Shown here: piece by piece, positions 46,401 to 57,151 of the stretch
How the letters are laid out: each line of letters opens with the position of its first letter
Numbering within the stretch: the stretch's first letter is position 1
From: Petunia secreta
Lineage: Eukaryota; Streptophyta; Magnoliopsida; Solanales; Solanaceae
DNA length: 64,000 bases
Direction of reading: 5' to 3'
Assembly: GCA_029990175.1 (NCBI GenBank)
Contig: JARKIP010000042.1
Span: 1-64,000, forward strand
The notes under the pieces: model-generated
Database searches by the model: none
What the model was told of the DNA's origin: nothing
What the model saw: only the letters and a program-made list of their open reading frames with translations
Translations under genes and position numbers: made by a program

Positions 46401-48736
46401 TTGGGATGAAACTGATAAAATATATACCAAACACGAAAAATTTAGTGAACAAATGGAAATTTTGTTCCCAAATTAACTACATGGTCTTTTCTCAATATAC
46501 TTTAACCTAATGTAAGTAGAGCTGCTGTAGCAGGTTACTTAGAATTCGCCATAAGTATACTGACTTTAGTGTGGTGGTTGATATTGTTTGTTGGTTAGAT
46601 AGCCGCCAATTTACAGAGTAAGGGCTCAAAACAAACTTATATAAGGGTAGCTACCTCTTACAAGAGTGTCTACGCTTGTTATCTCTTGTACAAAGAAATT
46701 TTTTTGATACCTTGATAATGGTTTTACAATGTCATTTCAAGTTGCAGTTCATTGAGCTAGGTGATCTTTAATTTCTTCCAGTTTCTCCTTAGTTTCCTCC
46801 AGTGGCTGCTACAGAAGATAACTTGTACGGTTGTACCAGTAGTTAAGGACACTGGAAATGGAGAAAAAAATGTATAAACTAACACGCCTGAGAGAGGAGG
46901 AATAAGGACTTAAACCAGGTTGTATTAAAGGCCTTCTACCAATAAAAAACAAATGTGTTAGACCTTACTAACCAAGCGGTGACGATAGATAATGAGATCA
47001 AGGAGAGATGGAGGCTATTTGATCAATTGATCACCTCGAATCACAAGTACAATTTTGGACATCTCCATACATCTGTATACAATAGATGTTTTAGCTACAC
47101 TCGTAGAATGAAGCCGGCAGAAATAATGGAACCATGAAAAATATAAGGATTATAAAAATCTCACCTTATCAAAAAAAAAAATGACGATTATAAAAAGTTG
47201 TGGTCCGAATGGTCTCTATATAGGTTAGTAAGTGTCCTGGGGAGGTGAAGTAGTAAAGCTTACAGGGATATGTAATGCTATAGTAAGAACTGTTAGATGC
47301 CCAATTAGTGGGGTATACCTTGATTCCGATATAGAAGAGTAGAGGTGATATTCAAAGATGTGCGGACTATCATGATATTATTAAAACTTAAGTCATACGA
47401 TGAAGTTTTGGGAAAGACTGGTAAAGGGCATACTTATGGATACTACATGAGTAGGGGAGAACCAGTTTGGATTTATGCCTAGTAGAACAATAACAGATAG
47501 TGTCATACTATATCCTTGCTAAGACGAATTCATATTTTTTGTGCCAATGGGTATGCAAAAGAAATTACTGGTTGATGAGAACAATTCTTTTGCCATGTTG
47601 CTGCCTCCTATTCATCCTGAGACCTATAGCAATTGATGTTTGCTTTCAGTGATCCGAGGACTTATTCACGGATGCACTTGTTTTCGTTTCTTCTCTCAGT
47701 TCCTGATAAGGTAGAATCACGTCGAACTGCCTATTGCACTATTCTCTCAGTGCCTGATAAGGTAGCAATTATCTCATGTTGAGGTCTGTTGTCTGGTGAA
47801 AGATAGTTTATTGGCAAGAATGGTAGAGTAGTCCTATTGATTAAATGTGGATTGAGCGTCTTGATCCTGTGTGTTGATTATCTGTAGAAATCTTGACAGA
47901 GATCAATGAGTTGGCCATTCGAATTGATTTGAAACGTTTGACTCCACCAGAGAAGTTTATGGCTTCAAAATGAATTATTTAAGCATCTCAGAAGTTTGTT
48001 ACATTACACGTCTCGTGAAGCTATGTTTTGCTGGCAGTCAATACCATCTCCTTTGCATCCTAAAGGTGAATGCATTAAATCTGCAGTTACAGGAATCCTG
48101 TAGGGCATCGTTACAAAACTAATTTCTTTGGTTCAACTGGCAAATTTGTACCGTGAAAACAGTTTATTCAAGTTCTTCTAAATGCTTGCCAGTGGAGCGT
48201 ATGATGTGCAGACAATAAAATGTGTCTTCTGCATCATAAAGCCGAATGCATATACTTGCAACAATTACCACCTTAGATTTCTGAGATAATTAATTGTTTC
48301 CAGCTCTCTCTCTCTCATTTCGCTTCGAGTCTATAGCTTCTGTGTGTTTCTCTTTCTTTTTTCATTCCATCTGTTTTATTTCTTTTGGTTCTCTCTTTTT
48401 TGATGTTTAAATATCCTCATTGACTAGTTGATGGGAATATAGTTTTTGCATGCCTGATCAAATGAGAGAGTTTAGTTTGCTTACAAGTACTATGTGTTTT
48501 AGCAGATCACAGAGACAGACATGGATGATTATGAATCAGAAGGGAAAGCTGGATATGGATTCTATTCAGAAGAAATGTACCCTGGTGAAGATGGTCAACT
48601 ATCCTGGTTCAACGCTGGAGTGAGGGTTGGTGTTGGGATAGGCCTTGGGATGTGTGTTGGTGTTGGGATTGGGGTGGGACTACTAATGCGTTCTTATCAG
48701 GCAACCACTAGGACTTTGCGAAGGAGGTTTTTCTAG
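43480..48736 (+). CDS. At1g01500-like protein, two exons, 287 aa
   Basis: Exon 1 is 43480-44112 (211 codons, ends CCG|GTAATG) and exon 2 is 48506-48736 (TTTTAGCAG|ATCACA; 76 codons and stop); the junction is phase 0. The conserved N-terminal region ETRLFYVRITPCAV leads to LLEINGSRVPATDTA, LRRDRVDKGCSEVTYVSTDS and FEVYDRELILLCGSLE. The C-terminus has SWFNAGVRVGVGIGLG, then a glycine/valine hydrophobic stretch of about 25 residues and a basic end TRTLRRRFF. This is the layout of Arabidopsis At1g01500, sometimes annotated by transfer as an erythronate-4-phosphate dehydrogenase family protein, though no dehydrogenase motif is visible. The Gly-rich hydrophobic tail may insert in a membrane. The molecular role is unknown. 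The 4393-bp intron is unusually long because of repeats. Confidence 0.88.
44321..45660 (+). repeat. Two decayed duplicates of the exon-1/intron junction inside the intron
   Basis: The end of exon 1 and start of the intron (44075-44140: GCTCGAATGGGGTCTTTCGT ... ACCGGTAATGC) recurs at about 44327-44375 (GCTCGAATGGGGTCATCCAT ... ACTGGTAATGC) and at about 45258-45300 (CGAATGGGGTCATTCATCAA ... CCGGTTATGC). Copies 2 and 3 also share several hundred bases downstream (for example GTTCTTAAATTGTTATT and GAAAGAACAGCTTAATCAC). Copy 2 keeps a GT donor. Confidence 0.85.
44985..45245 (+). mobile_element. LINE relic fragment 1 in the intron
   Basis: It shares GATAATGAGATCAAGGAGAG, AAGTAGGCTGGCAGAAATAA-like sequence and a GTGTCTTAGGGAGGTG block with the LINE piece at 46950. 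No intact frame. It directly abuts junction duplicate 3. Confidence 0.55.
45661..46949 (+). other. Intron interior, no feature recognised
   Basis: A 74-codon ORF at 46252-46476 is Lys/Glu-rich, but I cannot support it as a gene. It may also be LINE debris. Confidence 0.3.
46950..47560 (+). mobile_element. LINE (L1-type) reverse-transcriptase relic fragment 2
   Basis: IKERWRLFDQLITSNHK, CFSYTRRMKPAEI, SCGPNGLYIGLVSVLG and NQFGFMPSRTITDSVIL appear in order in shifting frames. They match the block order leading into the QFGFMPGRST motif of plant L1-like reverse transcriptase. The catalytic DD region is not reached. Many stops. Confidence 0.65.
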
Positions 48737-49268
48737 GCTTGATATTTTCAGTGGTAGAGAGAAATGGTTTTCTTGATTTGGAATTGGAAGCAGGACCTTT
48801 ATGGTCATTAGACTAGTTTGGCGCCTTAGTCGCAGGAGGTAATGACCGCAACAGGAGAGTGGTAGCACAATTACCCCGGGGGAGGGGGGAGGGGAGAGTG
48901 TGTAATGCACTTTCCAGAAGCTGCAGAAGACCTCCATGCAAGGATTATCTGTGCTGAGTGGTATATTCTGTGGATGTAGCTATGTTCGACCCCAGGCCAA
49001 CAAACTTTGTCAAGGTGCAGTGAGGCCATATGTTGTATATAGAACTGAATATTTCGTATATATTTTTTCAGTTCATTTTTTGTTTCCTGGTTAGTTAATG
49101 CCTGAAGTGTTGGTGTTAGTGTTGGTGTTGTGAAGATTCTATTTAGGTTATCTTTGAAGTCTGAGGAGTGTACATTCGTCATACAGTTTTGGTAGTTGGA
49201 ATAGGTGGTTTGGTGTAACAAATTTAGTTTGTAAAGGTACTCACCAAGTGGTACTATAGTAAGCATCT

Positions 49269-49274
49269 AATAAA
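49269..49274 (+). terminator. Poly(A) signal of the At1g01500-like gene
   Basis: AATAAA lies 533 bp after the stop codon, followed by T-rich sequence. An earlier, weaker signal cannot be excluded. The C/G-rich run at 48873-48897 lies in the 3' UTR. Confidence 0.45.
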
Positions 49275-49739
49275 GTTTTTGTAAGTGCTTGATTATGCAT
49301 CATATTCTGATTAGCAATCGTTGATTCACCAGCATAATGCCCCATGAGAAGAGACGTAGACTTTTCCTATGGACGACGGTACGTCAATCGGAACAATATT
49401 GCATAGGCTTGTTTTGGTTGATAACTTTTTGGAGAAAAACATTTTCAACGTTCGATGTGAGTAAGGTTTGTTGTTAGGTTTTAGTTGTTAAATAGTAAAG
49501 AAACAAGAACGTGAAAAAGTGAACTGAAAAAATATATACGAAATATAAGAATTGAAATAGAAGTCAAAATTCCATATACTTCTCCCGCTAGGAAAAAGGA
49601 GAAAAAGAGGTGACTTGACAAAATTGGTTGCAATACTTTTCAACAGAAAGGCAGCATTATATTTACAGATTGTTTGATTTAACTTATATTAAACCTTAAC
49701 CCTAGAGACATGACCAAAGCAGGAGCGCAAACCCAAAAT

Positions 49740-50500
49740 CTTCGTAATGTCTAGTACCTTTCCCAATGATATCATCAGTTCATCACTGATATTACTGCTG
49801 GCGTTCTCTCATTAAAGATGGTCAATTCATCAACCAACACTGTGAGAGTTGCAAAAGTAATGTAAATTATCACAAAACCTTATTTGCTTGCTTCAAGAAC
49901 CGATCACCTCTCAATTTCTACTCAACAGACGCCCCACAACAACATGGTTGTGTGGTGTCTATTCCTGGGCCTCCAGTTACAGAGCTCAATCATGGAATTT
50001 GTGATGGATATTTTGTGAATTCTTGTAATGGCTTAATTCTTCTTCATTCTTTGAATCAAGAACAATTAAAATTGAGGAGGGGGGATCCGTTCTGATTATA
50101 GTTTAACTTTAGGCTATGTTTCTTCTTTGGATGATTACAAAATAGTTAGCATAAGGTGTAAAGTTGATCCAGCTGGCTATAATTTTCAAGTATTCTCGAC
50201 AAAATATCCAGGTGATCAAGGCATTGGCGAAGGCGAACCAATTTGCTCAAGGAGAATGCCTTTTCTTGGCTGAACTTTTCACCCCTAAAGGTCTGACTAA
50301 TCTAGCAGTTTGGTGTATGGAAAAGAATGGAATGAGCAGTTCATGGAGTAAATAATATTGAAAATTACGTTTCCACGAAGTAATTGGAGTTACAGATCTC
50401 ACATGCAGCCTCTGGACTTCACGAGTGATGGTGATATGTTGTTTCTGAAGAGGGGTAAACTCTTATATGATAGAAAAAGACGCAATTTAGAATAAGTTCA
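49740..50500 (+). pseudogene. F-box-associated (FBA-type) gene relic
   Basis: Blocks in shifting frames are FACFKNRSPLNFYSTDAPQQ, NSCNGLILLHSLNQ (the CNGLI..h motif of F-box-associated domains), LGYVSSLDDYKIVSIRC, FQVFSTKYPG, TNLAVWCMEKNGM and PLDFTSDGDMLFLKRGKLLY. This order is that of plant FBA/kelch-like F-box proteins, which act as SCF ubiquitin-ligase substrate receptors. Multiple frameshifts and stops; the F-box itself is not clearly recognisable. Confidence 0.6.
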
Positions 50501-50975
50501 AATGACTGGGCTTGGACCACCATGCCACTTTCTAAATCGTGCTGTAACATATGTAGAGACTATCATCTCTCCTAATGCTTTGTAGGATTACAACTGAGTT
50601 TGCAAGTTTTTTTCCTGTGTTTAAATTGATTTTCATTAAAAAAATTGTAAGTTCTGGCTCTGTATTCAGGAGTTGGAAGGAATTCTCTGTCAAGTTTGGC
50701 TTTCTTTATTTCAATCAAATAATCATGACGTGGTCATCGCTGATGGATTTATTATATAATGTATATGGGGCACTTACAAAAATACCCATAAAACTTAAAA
50801 TAATTACTGCCACTACCCACTATTTTCAAATATTACCGGACCTACCCACTAAACTATTTACTCACTCTACTCATCCAAACTTATACCATAAATGTATGCA
50901 CATATAAGGTATAACAAATGTATACAGTAGTAAATGACCCTCCAGACTTTTATACTATAATTTATGCAGTATACC

Positions 50976-51704
50976 TGATGCAATACGAACCAAGCTCACC
51001 TGTTCGATTCATCAAGCTAATCCACCGAGCAGATAAGAGACCGTTGCTGACTTCGGAAGTTGTGAGGGTGAGCACAACTTGACCGAGCACTACTTATGAA
51101 AGCTCAAAGATCAAGCTCGAGTCCGAAGCTGAAAAGCAACCGAAGTGAATCGATCGAAGGGCTACAAATGTGCCCGAGGTAGGAGAGCGTTCGATTTCAA
51201 TTGTGATCGAGGCAAACAAGCGTCCGACTCAAATGTGTTCGAGCTGAGCTGCCGAACACATAAAACTGCTTCACCCCTGCGTGGCTTTATCTTATTGGTC
51301 ACCTGTGACCATTTTACTATTTTGCCCTTTACATTGTCTATATAAACTCCTAGCATAGCTCATTAGTAGTTAGTTGATGTTGAGTTGAGAGAATAGAGAT
51401 AGAATTGGCCGAGACATTCTTGTTGAAGCCCGAGGCTTCGTGTATGCCTTCTTTGGCTTGGAACCGAATGGATTTCATCCCTAGCATGAATCCTTGTTAG
51501 GTTCGAGTTTCATTTTCTCCCTTGGATAATCAATCATATTTTGATTCGGATTATCCATTCTTTCTTCTATTTCTATTCTCCCCCATCCCTTATTCCTTGT
51601 TATCTTGGTTACTTTATTGCTTTCGCGTCTTTATCTTTACCGTTTTTGCGTCGTGTTCTTATTATTTTCGATTGCTTGCTTGTCTTCGGATTTAGCTTGC
51701 ATCA
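50976..51704 (+). repeat. 5' LTR, 729 bp
   Basis: TGATGCAATACG...GCTTGCATCA, with perfect 8-bp inverted ends TGATGCAA/TTGCATCA. It differs from the 3' LTR by scattered substitutions and a few small indels, for example an extra GAGCTGA-type hexamer near 51245. TATA-like CTATATAAACTCC lies near 51338. Confidence 0.95.
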
Positions 51705-52865
51705 GTTTGGTATCAGAGCAAGGCTTGGATTTCGTTCCTACGAATCCACGTTCCTTGTTCATCTTATCTTTACTTTTTTGTTGGTGTTCTTATGGTACTT
51801 GAAAAAGAAGAAAATACAAAAACAAAATTGAAAAGTTAAAAAAAAAAAAAGAAAATTATCAAAAATTGTTTGTTGTTGATTGTTTGGATTAGACAATCAC
51901 ATATTTGGAGTCACCACTGTCTAAGGAGTCAATTGAGTACCCGACGTACAGCGTTTGTAACTAGGGTTTTTTCTTCGATTTTGGATTGTGTTCTTGACGT
52001 GGTGGTGTTGAAATCGATCCCCAGTTGTGTTTTGATGTTTATCGATGAAAACTGGTGGTTGTTGATGTATTTGGGTCGATTTTAGTGTTTGAAAATCGAA
52101 GTTCCACTGTTTAGCCATCGTCCGTGCGCCGGAACATTGTTAAATTGTTAATAGTGTACGGACGACGTCGAGCTGTGTTCTTAGCTCTGCTTGGAACTGA
52201 AGTGTTCTCCGACGTTGTAAAATCGGAGACGACCCAAATCTTGAGCTTAATCTGTTATTAGTGGATTGTGAACGAATCCTGAAACTGTCCGTACACCGGA
52301 GTAAAGGTTCACTGTTCCATTGAAGAAGAAAACGGCAAAATGTTAAACCCTATCTGTACCGAGGAGGATACACTTGTACCAAGGTCACGTGTTCGGTAAA
52401 TTCCGAAGCGGAACCGATGAGGAGGTAGATTCTCTTAGGTTTTCACTTTTCTTGTGTCCGAATATTCTCGATAGTAGATCTCTGGAGTAATTCTTTCTAT
52501 TCGAGGTCGTACTATCGAATTTGAGCTTTTAGGAACTCGTGCGTGGGGTGACCGAAGTCCAATTTTCGTAGATAATTCTTTGACTCCCCGTGCGCAGTTT
52601 AAATAGCTACCTTTCCATCGAGTTATATAAACTCCTTCCGAACCTAGACTTGGAAAGTACTAGTTGTGACATCACTTCGGTTACAAGAAGGCAAGGACAT
52701 CTTGAGTGGAAAAAGGCTAGAGTGGTGAGAGCAATAGAGTGAGGTCACAAAAGCCAACGACCTTGAGTGTATGCACGAATGGAAAGAAAATTGAGTGTCC
52801 ATTCTTTGAGTGATACACGTGAGGGAGTAAACTTGTGAGGTCCTTAATTCTTATTTTTTGCAACT

Positions 52866-53507
52866 ATGTCTTTGGATGATGGTGATTGTGGAGGGTATGA
52901 TTCGTACGAAGATGATGGAGACTATGGTTCCTACGATGGTGATGATTGCTATAACGACACCGAGGACTTTGGCTTTTACGAGGACGAAGCGGGTCACTAT
53001 GTTGATTACGAAGACGAAGAGGACTACGAGGCTTGTGAAGATGAACGAGCAGATTCTTATGCTTCGGGTCGAGAATACGAAGGTAGTGACGCTTCGAGGT
53101 ATGCTGATCCTACTTACTCTCTTTGTGATGATCTTGAATATGATGAATGTGACATCGGGGAAGTCGACGATGAAATTGATCGAGTGAACTATTCGATGTC
53201 ATCTTCTTTCGGTGTCTCGTATGGAGCACAAGGGAGTTGTAGAACTCCTTCCATCGGGATGGGAGGAAGTGGTGGAGGTTGTTTCGTGGGAAGAGGGAGA
53301 CTTGCAACTTTGAGTCGTGGCACACAATTCAATGCTTCCAATTCCTATCGGAAGGGTGGCTCGAGGAGCACTGGTGGTTATGGACCCGAGGAGGGTAGAG
53401 GAGGTTTCTACCGAACTCCTTCTTCGAGGAGAAGTTCTCACGGGTTCCATACTAAAACTCCTTCCTCGACTTTTGTTGCTCCCAAACGCACACGCAAGTA
53501 TACGTGG
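52866..53507 (+). CDS. Acidic D/E/Y-rich ORF 1 of the non-autonomous retrotransposon
   Basis: The start is ATG at 52866. Residues 1-100 are dominated by Asp, Glu, Tyr and Gly (GGYDSYEDDGDYGSYDGDD). Residues 115-214 switch to Ser/Gly/Arg (GMGGSGGGCFVGRGRLA, TGGYGPEEGRGGFYR). It sits where gag is expected, but no capsid or zinc-knuckle motif is visible. The frame is interrupted at about 53508 by a nested insertion, so the last 20 or so codons to 53579 belong to that insertion. Its role could be gag-like RNA binding through the RG-rich half; this is speculative. Confidence 0.5.
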
Positions 53508-54820
53508 TCGACAAGTAATAAAGTGATAAATCGAGTATCGTTCCCACGAGGACTATGCAGACTGAGTTCTAGCAAATAATTTATTTAAACTATTCAGGGA
53601 TCTTTTTCCAATAGTGATGAGTTTATTAACTAAAGAACAGTAATTAAAAGGGTAAAAGTGAATTCAAGCAATGGAGCAAAACTTGGTTGTTATCAGTAAT
53701 AAGGAGACGGTCCAGGGTCAGAGTTACGAACAATCCAGCTGAGTTTTCCAATTGATTCCACTTCTTAAATCCCGGGTTACTAACTAACAGATTAAATGTA
53801 CCCGTGAAAACCTTTCAGTTCTTCACGGTCTATGCAGGCTACTCCAATCCCTATATGTCTATGGGTTGAATCACGTGCACGCATTAATGAATTCTGTAAT
53901 TAGTTAAACTAGGCGAGCAAGTATATGTCTATCCTACTCACAAATTGGTTCCCCGATGCCCGGGTTCACAAACTAGTCCTATTCTTTCTTATTACGTAAT
54001 TAAATTCCCTCTTTCGAGTTCAATCTAAAAACCATAGATAATGCGTAATAATCGGGCCCTGACAATTACACAAGTGAAATCAAGAAGGAATAAGCAACCC
54101 GTTATGGGATTCAATTAATGGGAATCAATCTTCAAACATCAACCTTCATGTAATACTCTAACCCTAGAGCGATATATTTAGCTACGCATACTCATAATAA
54201 CAACACAAGGAATTGATGTAATGAAATAATGATGTAATAGATTAATGGAAGGAAGAAAAACCCTTGTTCTTGATGTTATGAGCTCTCCAATTTGCTCCAA
54301 AGTCTGAACTCCTATGAAAAAGTAAGTAAAAAAGTATTTATAGTGTTTACAAAAGCCTAGTAATAAGTTAGACCCAATGCTAGACGAAATAGGACGTAAA
54401 AACGCGCACAAGGGGCGCTATAACGGGCGCCCCGCGCCCACGATCGCGTGAGGATGGACAGAGGACGTCGAAAGTTGGCCGCCTTGGGCATGCGGTGCGC
54501 TGAAAAACGCGCAGGGGTACTGGCCGCGGTGGGGGGCGCGGGGCGTGCCCTACAGCGCCCGGCCAATTTTCGTGTTTTCTCGCTCCTTTGCTCGCTCGTG
54601 TCGTGCCTTCGTGTGCTCGATCCAATCCTCAATCAAAATCCAATCTTTTCTTGCTCAATCAAGCTCCTAAAAGCTCCAATTACACTGCACAACAACCTAC
54701 ATGCACACGACATAAAATCAGTGTAAAACCACATTCATAAACTATAAAACGAGCGAATAAGGTACTAAAACGTGAGGAAATATTAAGGAAATATAGGCAT
54801 AAAATGCCAAACATCAACTT
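53508..54820. mobile_element. Element nested inside the LTR retrotransposon
   Basis: The host ORF sense is lost at about 53508 and resumes near 54831. The insert contains ATCGAGTATCGTTCCCACGA near its left end, a block common to Solanaceae LTR-type repeats as I recall it, and ends near ATGCCAAACATCA. A GC-rich stretch lies at 54402-54565. I could not define termini or a target duplication. It may be a solo LTR or a TRIM/LARD piece. Confidence 0.55.
54402..54565. other. GC/CpG-rich island inside the nested element
   Basis: About 165 bp with GGGCGC, GCGCCC and CCGCGGTG repeats, including self-complementary GGGCGCCCCGCGCCC. Two overlapping minus-strand ORFs are composition artefacts. Confidence 0.85.
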
Positions 54821-54830
54821 TCAACAATAC

Positions 54831-55290
54831 TTCTAATGTTGGAAGAGCGAAAGGAAGTGAGAGTTATCCTAGTGGTATTGCCACTAGTGGAGGAATAAGG
54901 AAGACTCAAGTTGTTGGTTCCGATATTCGTGGACATTCAAGTTTTTCCTTGAATGTTCCCATGCAAGACTTGGGTAGAGAAAGGCACGTTGTTGAGGTAA
55001 ATGGTGTTGGACGAAGCTTGCTTAGAATTGGAGGAACCGATGCTAATTATATCAGCACCTCCTTGTTCGAGAGGCAAAAGATAGGATGCCGAGCTCTAAG
55101 GCGGAATACAAGACTAATGGAGTGTGGGTTTCTGAGGAAGCTTGGGTATGCATATCTCATGGGGACTATGGAGAATATGCTTGGTGTGATATGTATCCCT
55201 TGCCCTATTTTGATGTATTGCTAGGAGGTCCGTGGATGCACAACAAACAGTTGTTATATATGAATGATAAGGATGTATACCTCATGTACA
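54831..55290 (+). pseudogene. Retropepsin-like segment with lost active site
   Basis: VVEVNGVGRSLLRIGGTDAN then YISTSLFERQKIGC matches the start of Ty3 protease domains, where LxDxGSSxNFIS is expected. The catalytic Asp is replaced (LRIGGTDANYIS). After a frameshift between about 55086 and 55130 the segment continues as YAWCDMYPLPYFDVLLGGPW, matching the CDVVPMxxxxxLLGRPW block. So the element descends from an autonomous Ty3 element. Confidence 0.7.
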
Positions 55291-57071
55291 TCAAAGAGTT
55301 GCAACTGGCTTTCGAGTTTACACCTTGCAGGTTGAAGAGCAAGAAATCCAATGGTGCACATGCTTCGGTTACGCAGCAGAAAAAAGAGCAAGAACTCCAA
55401 TCCATGAACGAAGGAGTGCTACTGAGAAGTCCTATGAACACAAGAATTAGTGGGACAGGTGCAAGAAAAGAGTCGACCGAAGTCAATACTGTGAACCCGA
55501 AGACACAAGCTTCGAAGCCAAGCGGTTCACCGACGACAAAAAAAGAGACCTCGGTTGATGAGTCTTCGAGTCCTAGATTTCGGGTCAATGTTAAAAGTCC
55601 ACCTACTCCAGCGATGGGTATTCTTGGGCCTCGACCCAACTCACCCGAACATGAGAGACAAAAGATCGAGAGGAGTAAGGGAGTGACCGGTGACGACTCT
55701 CGAGTGGAAAAAGGAGAGGTTGTGTTGAGTAATGTGAGTGAGTTGTCACCACCCGAACCCACACCTGATCTTGAAAATAAAATGAGGGAAAAAAAAGAGG
55801 GAAAAAGAATTATTGAGAGTGAGGACACCCCTTATTCTAACCTTAACCCTTTATCTTTTTCTTCTACTTGTTTGAATTCTTCTTTAGGTACTCTTGGAGG
55901 CAAACCAAAGGAGCCTCAACCATGTTCCGAAGTAGATAGACAAGGTGAAGAAAATCTTTCATGTGAGCTCCACGGTGAAGGAACTACTTATGACACTTCG
56001 GAGGCATTGAGAGAGACCGAAGGTCATTTCGAGGTAAGTGATCGTTTTCCTTCCCGTGAGCATGATACTTCCTTGTCTTGTGAAATTTCTTGTGAAAACT
56101 CTATGCTAGTTGATGATTGGTATGATTACAATGTGTTTGCAACTAGTGTAGAGTCGAATGGTCAACTTGTGAGTGAATGTGAACCACTAGTTGAGAGGAT
56201 TGATAAGCCACATCATGGTGTGAGCTCGATCTTCATCGAGCCTCTCTTTAGTGATGAAGTTGTAGTTGACCTTGCTTGTAACCCTTGTTATGACACACCA
56301 CCAATCTTTGATAAAGGGAATAATGAGTTGTTTGATCATACCCTTGTTGAGATTATTGTCTATGGTGGATCTATGTGTTGTAGTGAGGATGATGATACCC
56401 TTGAGGAGTCCTTAGTAGATGAGTTGTATCGGATTATATTCGATGACTCCTCAAGTATGGATGATGACCTTAGTTTGGATGCACCTTTGATAGATAGTGA
56501 ATTTTTTTTCATTAATCCTTTGTTCGAAGGAAATGGTGATGTGCATCCGACTCGAGGAGAACCACCTCGGTTTGAAAAGCTTAACCCCGTAGATAATCCA
56601 TTATTTGAGACCTTCTTCGGAAGCTTGTCTGATGAGAAGGATTGTCTTGGAGGTAATTTTGGAGGTGAAAAGCTATCTCTTGGTGTGAATAAGATTGCTT
56701 TCAAGAAGGGGAGTGGAGTAATCGATGTTAGTTGTCGAGTCAACCATTTTACTTATTCCATTCCACATGTTGATCACACCTCGAGTATTGTGCATACCGA
56801 AGTCCATAAGCCCCATGGTGATGAAAATGAATTGAGGGCTCAGTGTGTTGACTATGAGTGTAGAGGTGATAGGTCCTTTGATCGCTACATCTTGCATGTA
56901 AAGAGTCCTATTGATCTCTTTGTTTACTCAAGTGTTCGGTACAGTTACTATTTGAGCCAAGAGCTTATTGTCTCCTTCGGAGACATAGTTTTCTTGATCG
57001 GTATTGATGCTTGGCTATATCATAAGAGTGTGTTTTCCACACTTTTGAACACTAACCTATTCTCGAAGTAG
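55086..57071 (+). CDS. 661-codon ORF 2 of the non-autonomous retrotransposon, function unknown
   Basis: Residues 1-60 are the end of the protease-like domain (DVLLGGPWMHN). Residues 85-250 are a Ser/Pro/Lys/Glu-rich, probably disordered region. Residues 250-580 are acidic with many Asp/Leu/Phe short motifs (FIEPLFSDEVVVDL, SSMDDDLSLDAPL, FINPLFEGNGD, NPLFETFFGSLSDE). The C-terminus, about residues 620-661, is hydrophobic (IVSFGDIVFLIGIDAW). It has no RT, RNase H or integrase motifs. It occupies the place of pol and stays open for 2 kb although the element is not self-sufficient. The start codon shown is only the first ATG; the true frame may begin upstream by frameshift. Confidence 0.55.
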   Translation: MPSSKAEYKTNGVWVSEEAWVCISHGDYGEYAWCDMYPLPYFDVLLGGPWMHNKQLLYMNDKDVYLMYIKELQLAFEFTPCRLKSKKSNGAHASVTQQKKEQELQSMNEGVLLRSPMNTRISGTGARKESTEVNTVNPKTQASKPSGSPTTKKETSVDESSSPRFRVNVKSPPTPAMGILGPRPNSPEHERQKIERSKGVTGDDSRVEKGEVVLSNVSELSPPEPTPDLENKMREKKEGKRIIESEDTPYSNLNPLSFSSTCLNSSLGTLGGKPKEPQPCSEVDRQGEENLSCELHGEGTTYDTSEALRETEGHFEVSDRFPSREHDTSLSCEISCENSMLVDDWYDYNVFATSVESNGQLVSECEPLVERIDKPHHGVSSIFIEPLFSDEVVVDLACNPCYDTPPIFDKGNNELFDHTLVEIIVYGGSMCCSEDDDTLEESLVDELYRIIFDDSSSMDDDLSLDAPLIDSEFFFINPLFEGNGDVHPTRGEPPRFEKLNPVDNPLFETFFGSLSDEKDCLGGNFGGEKLSLGVNKIAFKKGSGVIDVSCRVNHFTYSIPHVDHTSSIVHTEVHKPHGDENELRAQCVDYECRGDRSFDRYILHVKSPIDLFVYSSVRYSYYLSQELIVSFGDIVFLIGIDAWLYHKSVFSTLLNTNLFSK

Positions 57072-57151
57072 GAAGCGTTGTTTGTCTTTGCTTTGTTTGC
57101 AGGTCTTGTCGGTTTGATTTCGAGGACGAAATCCTTTCAAGAAGGGGAAGA

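Noticed and set aside
54357..54632. Two overlapping Ala/Arg/Pro-rich minus-strand ORFs
   Set aside because: Produced by the CpG-rich block; no coding pattern.
55205..55828. 207-codon minus-strand ORF
   Set aside because: Shadow of the plus-strand 661-codon ORF, which has a consistent retroelement context.
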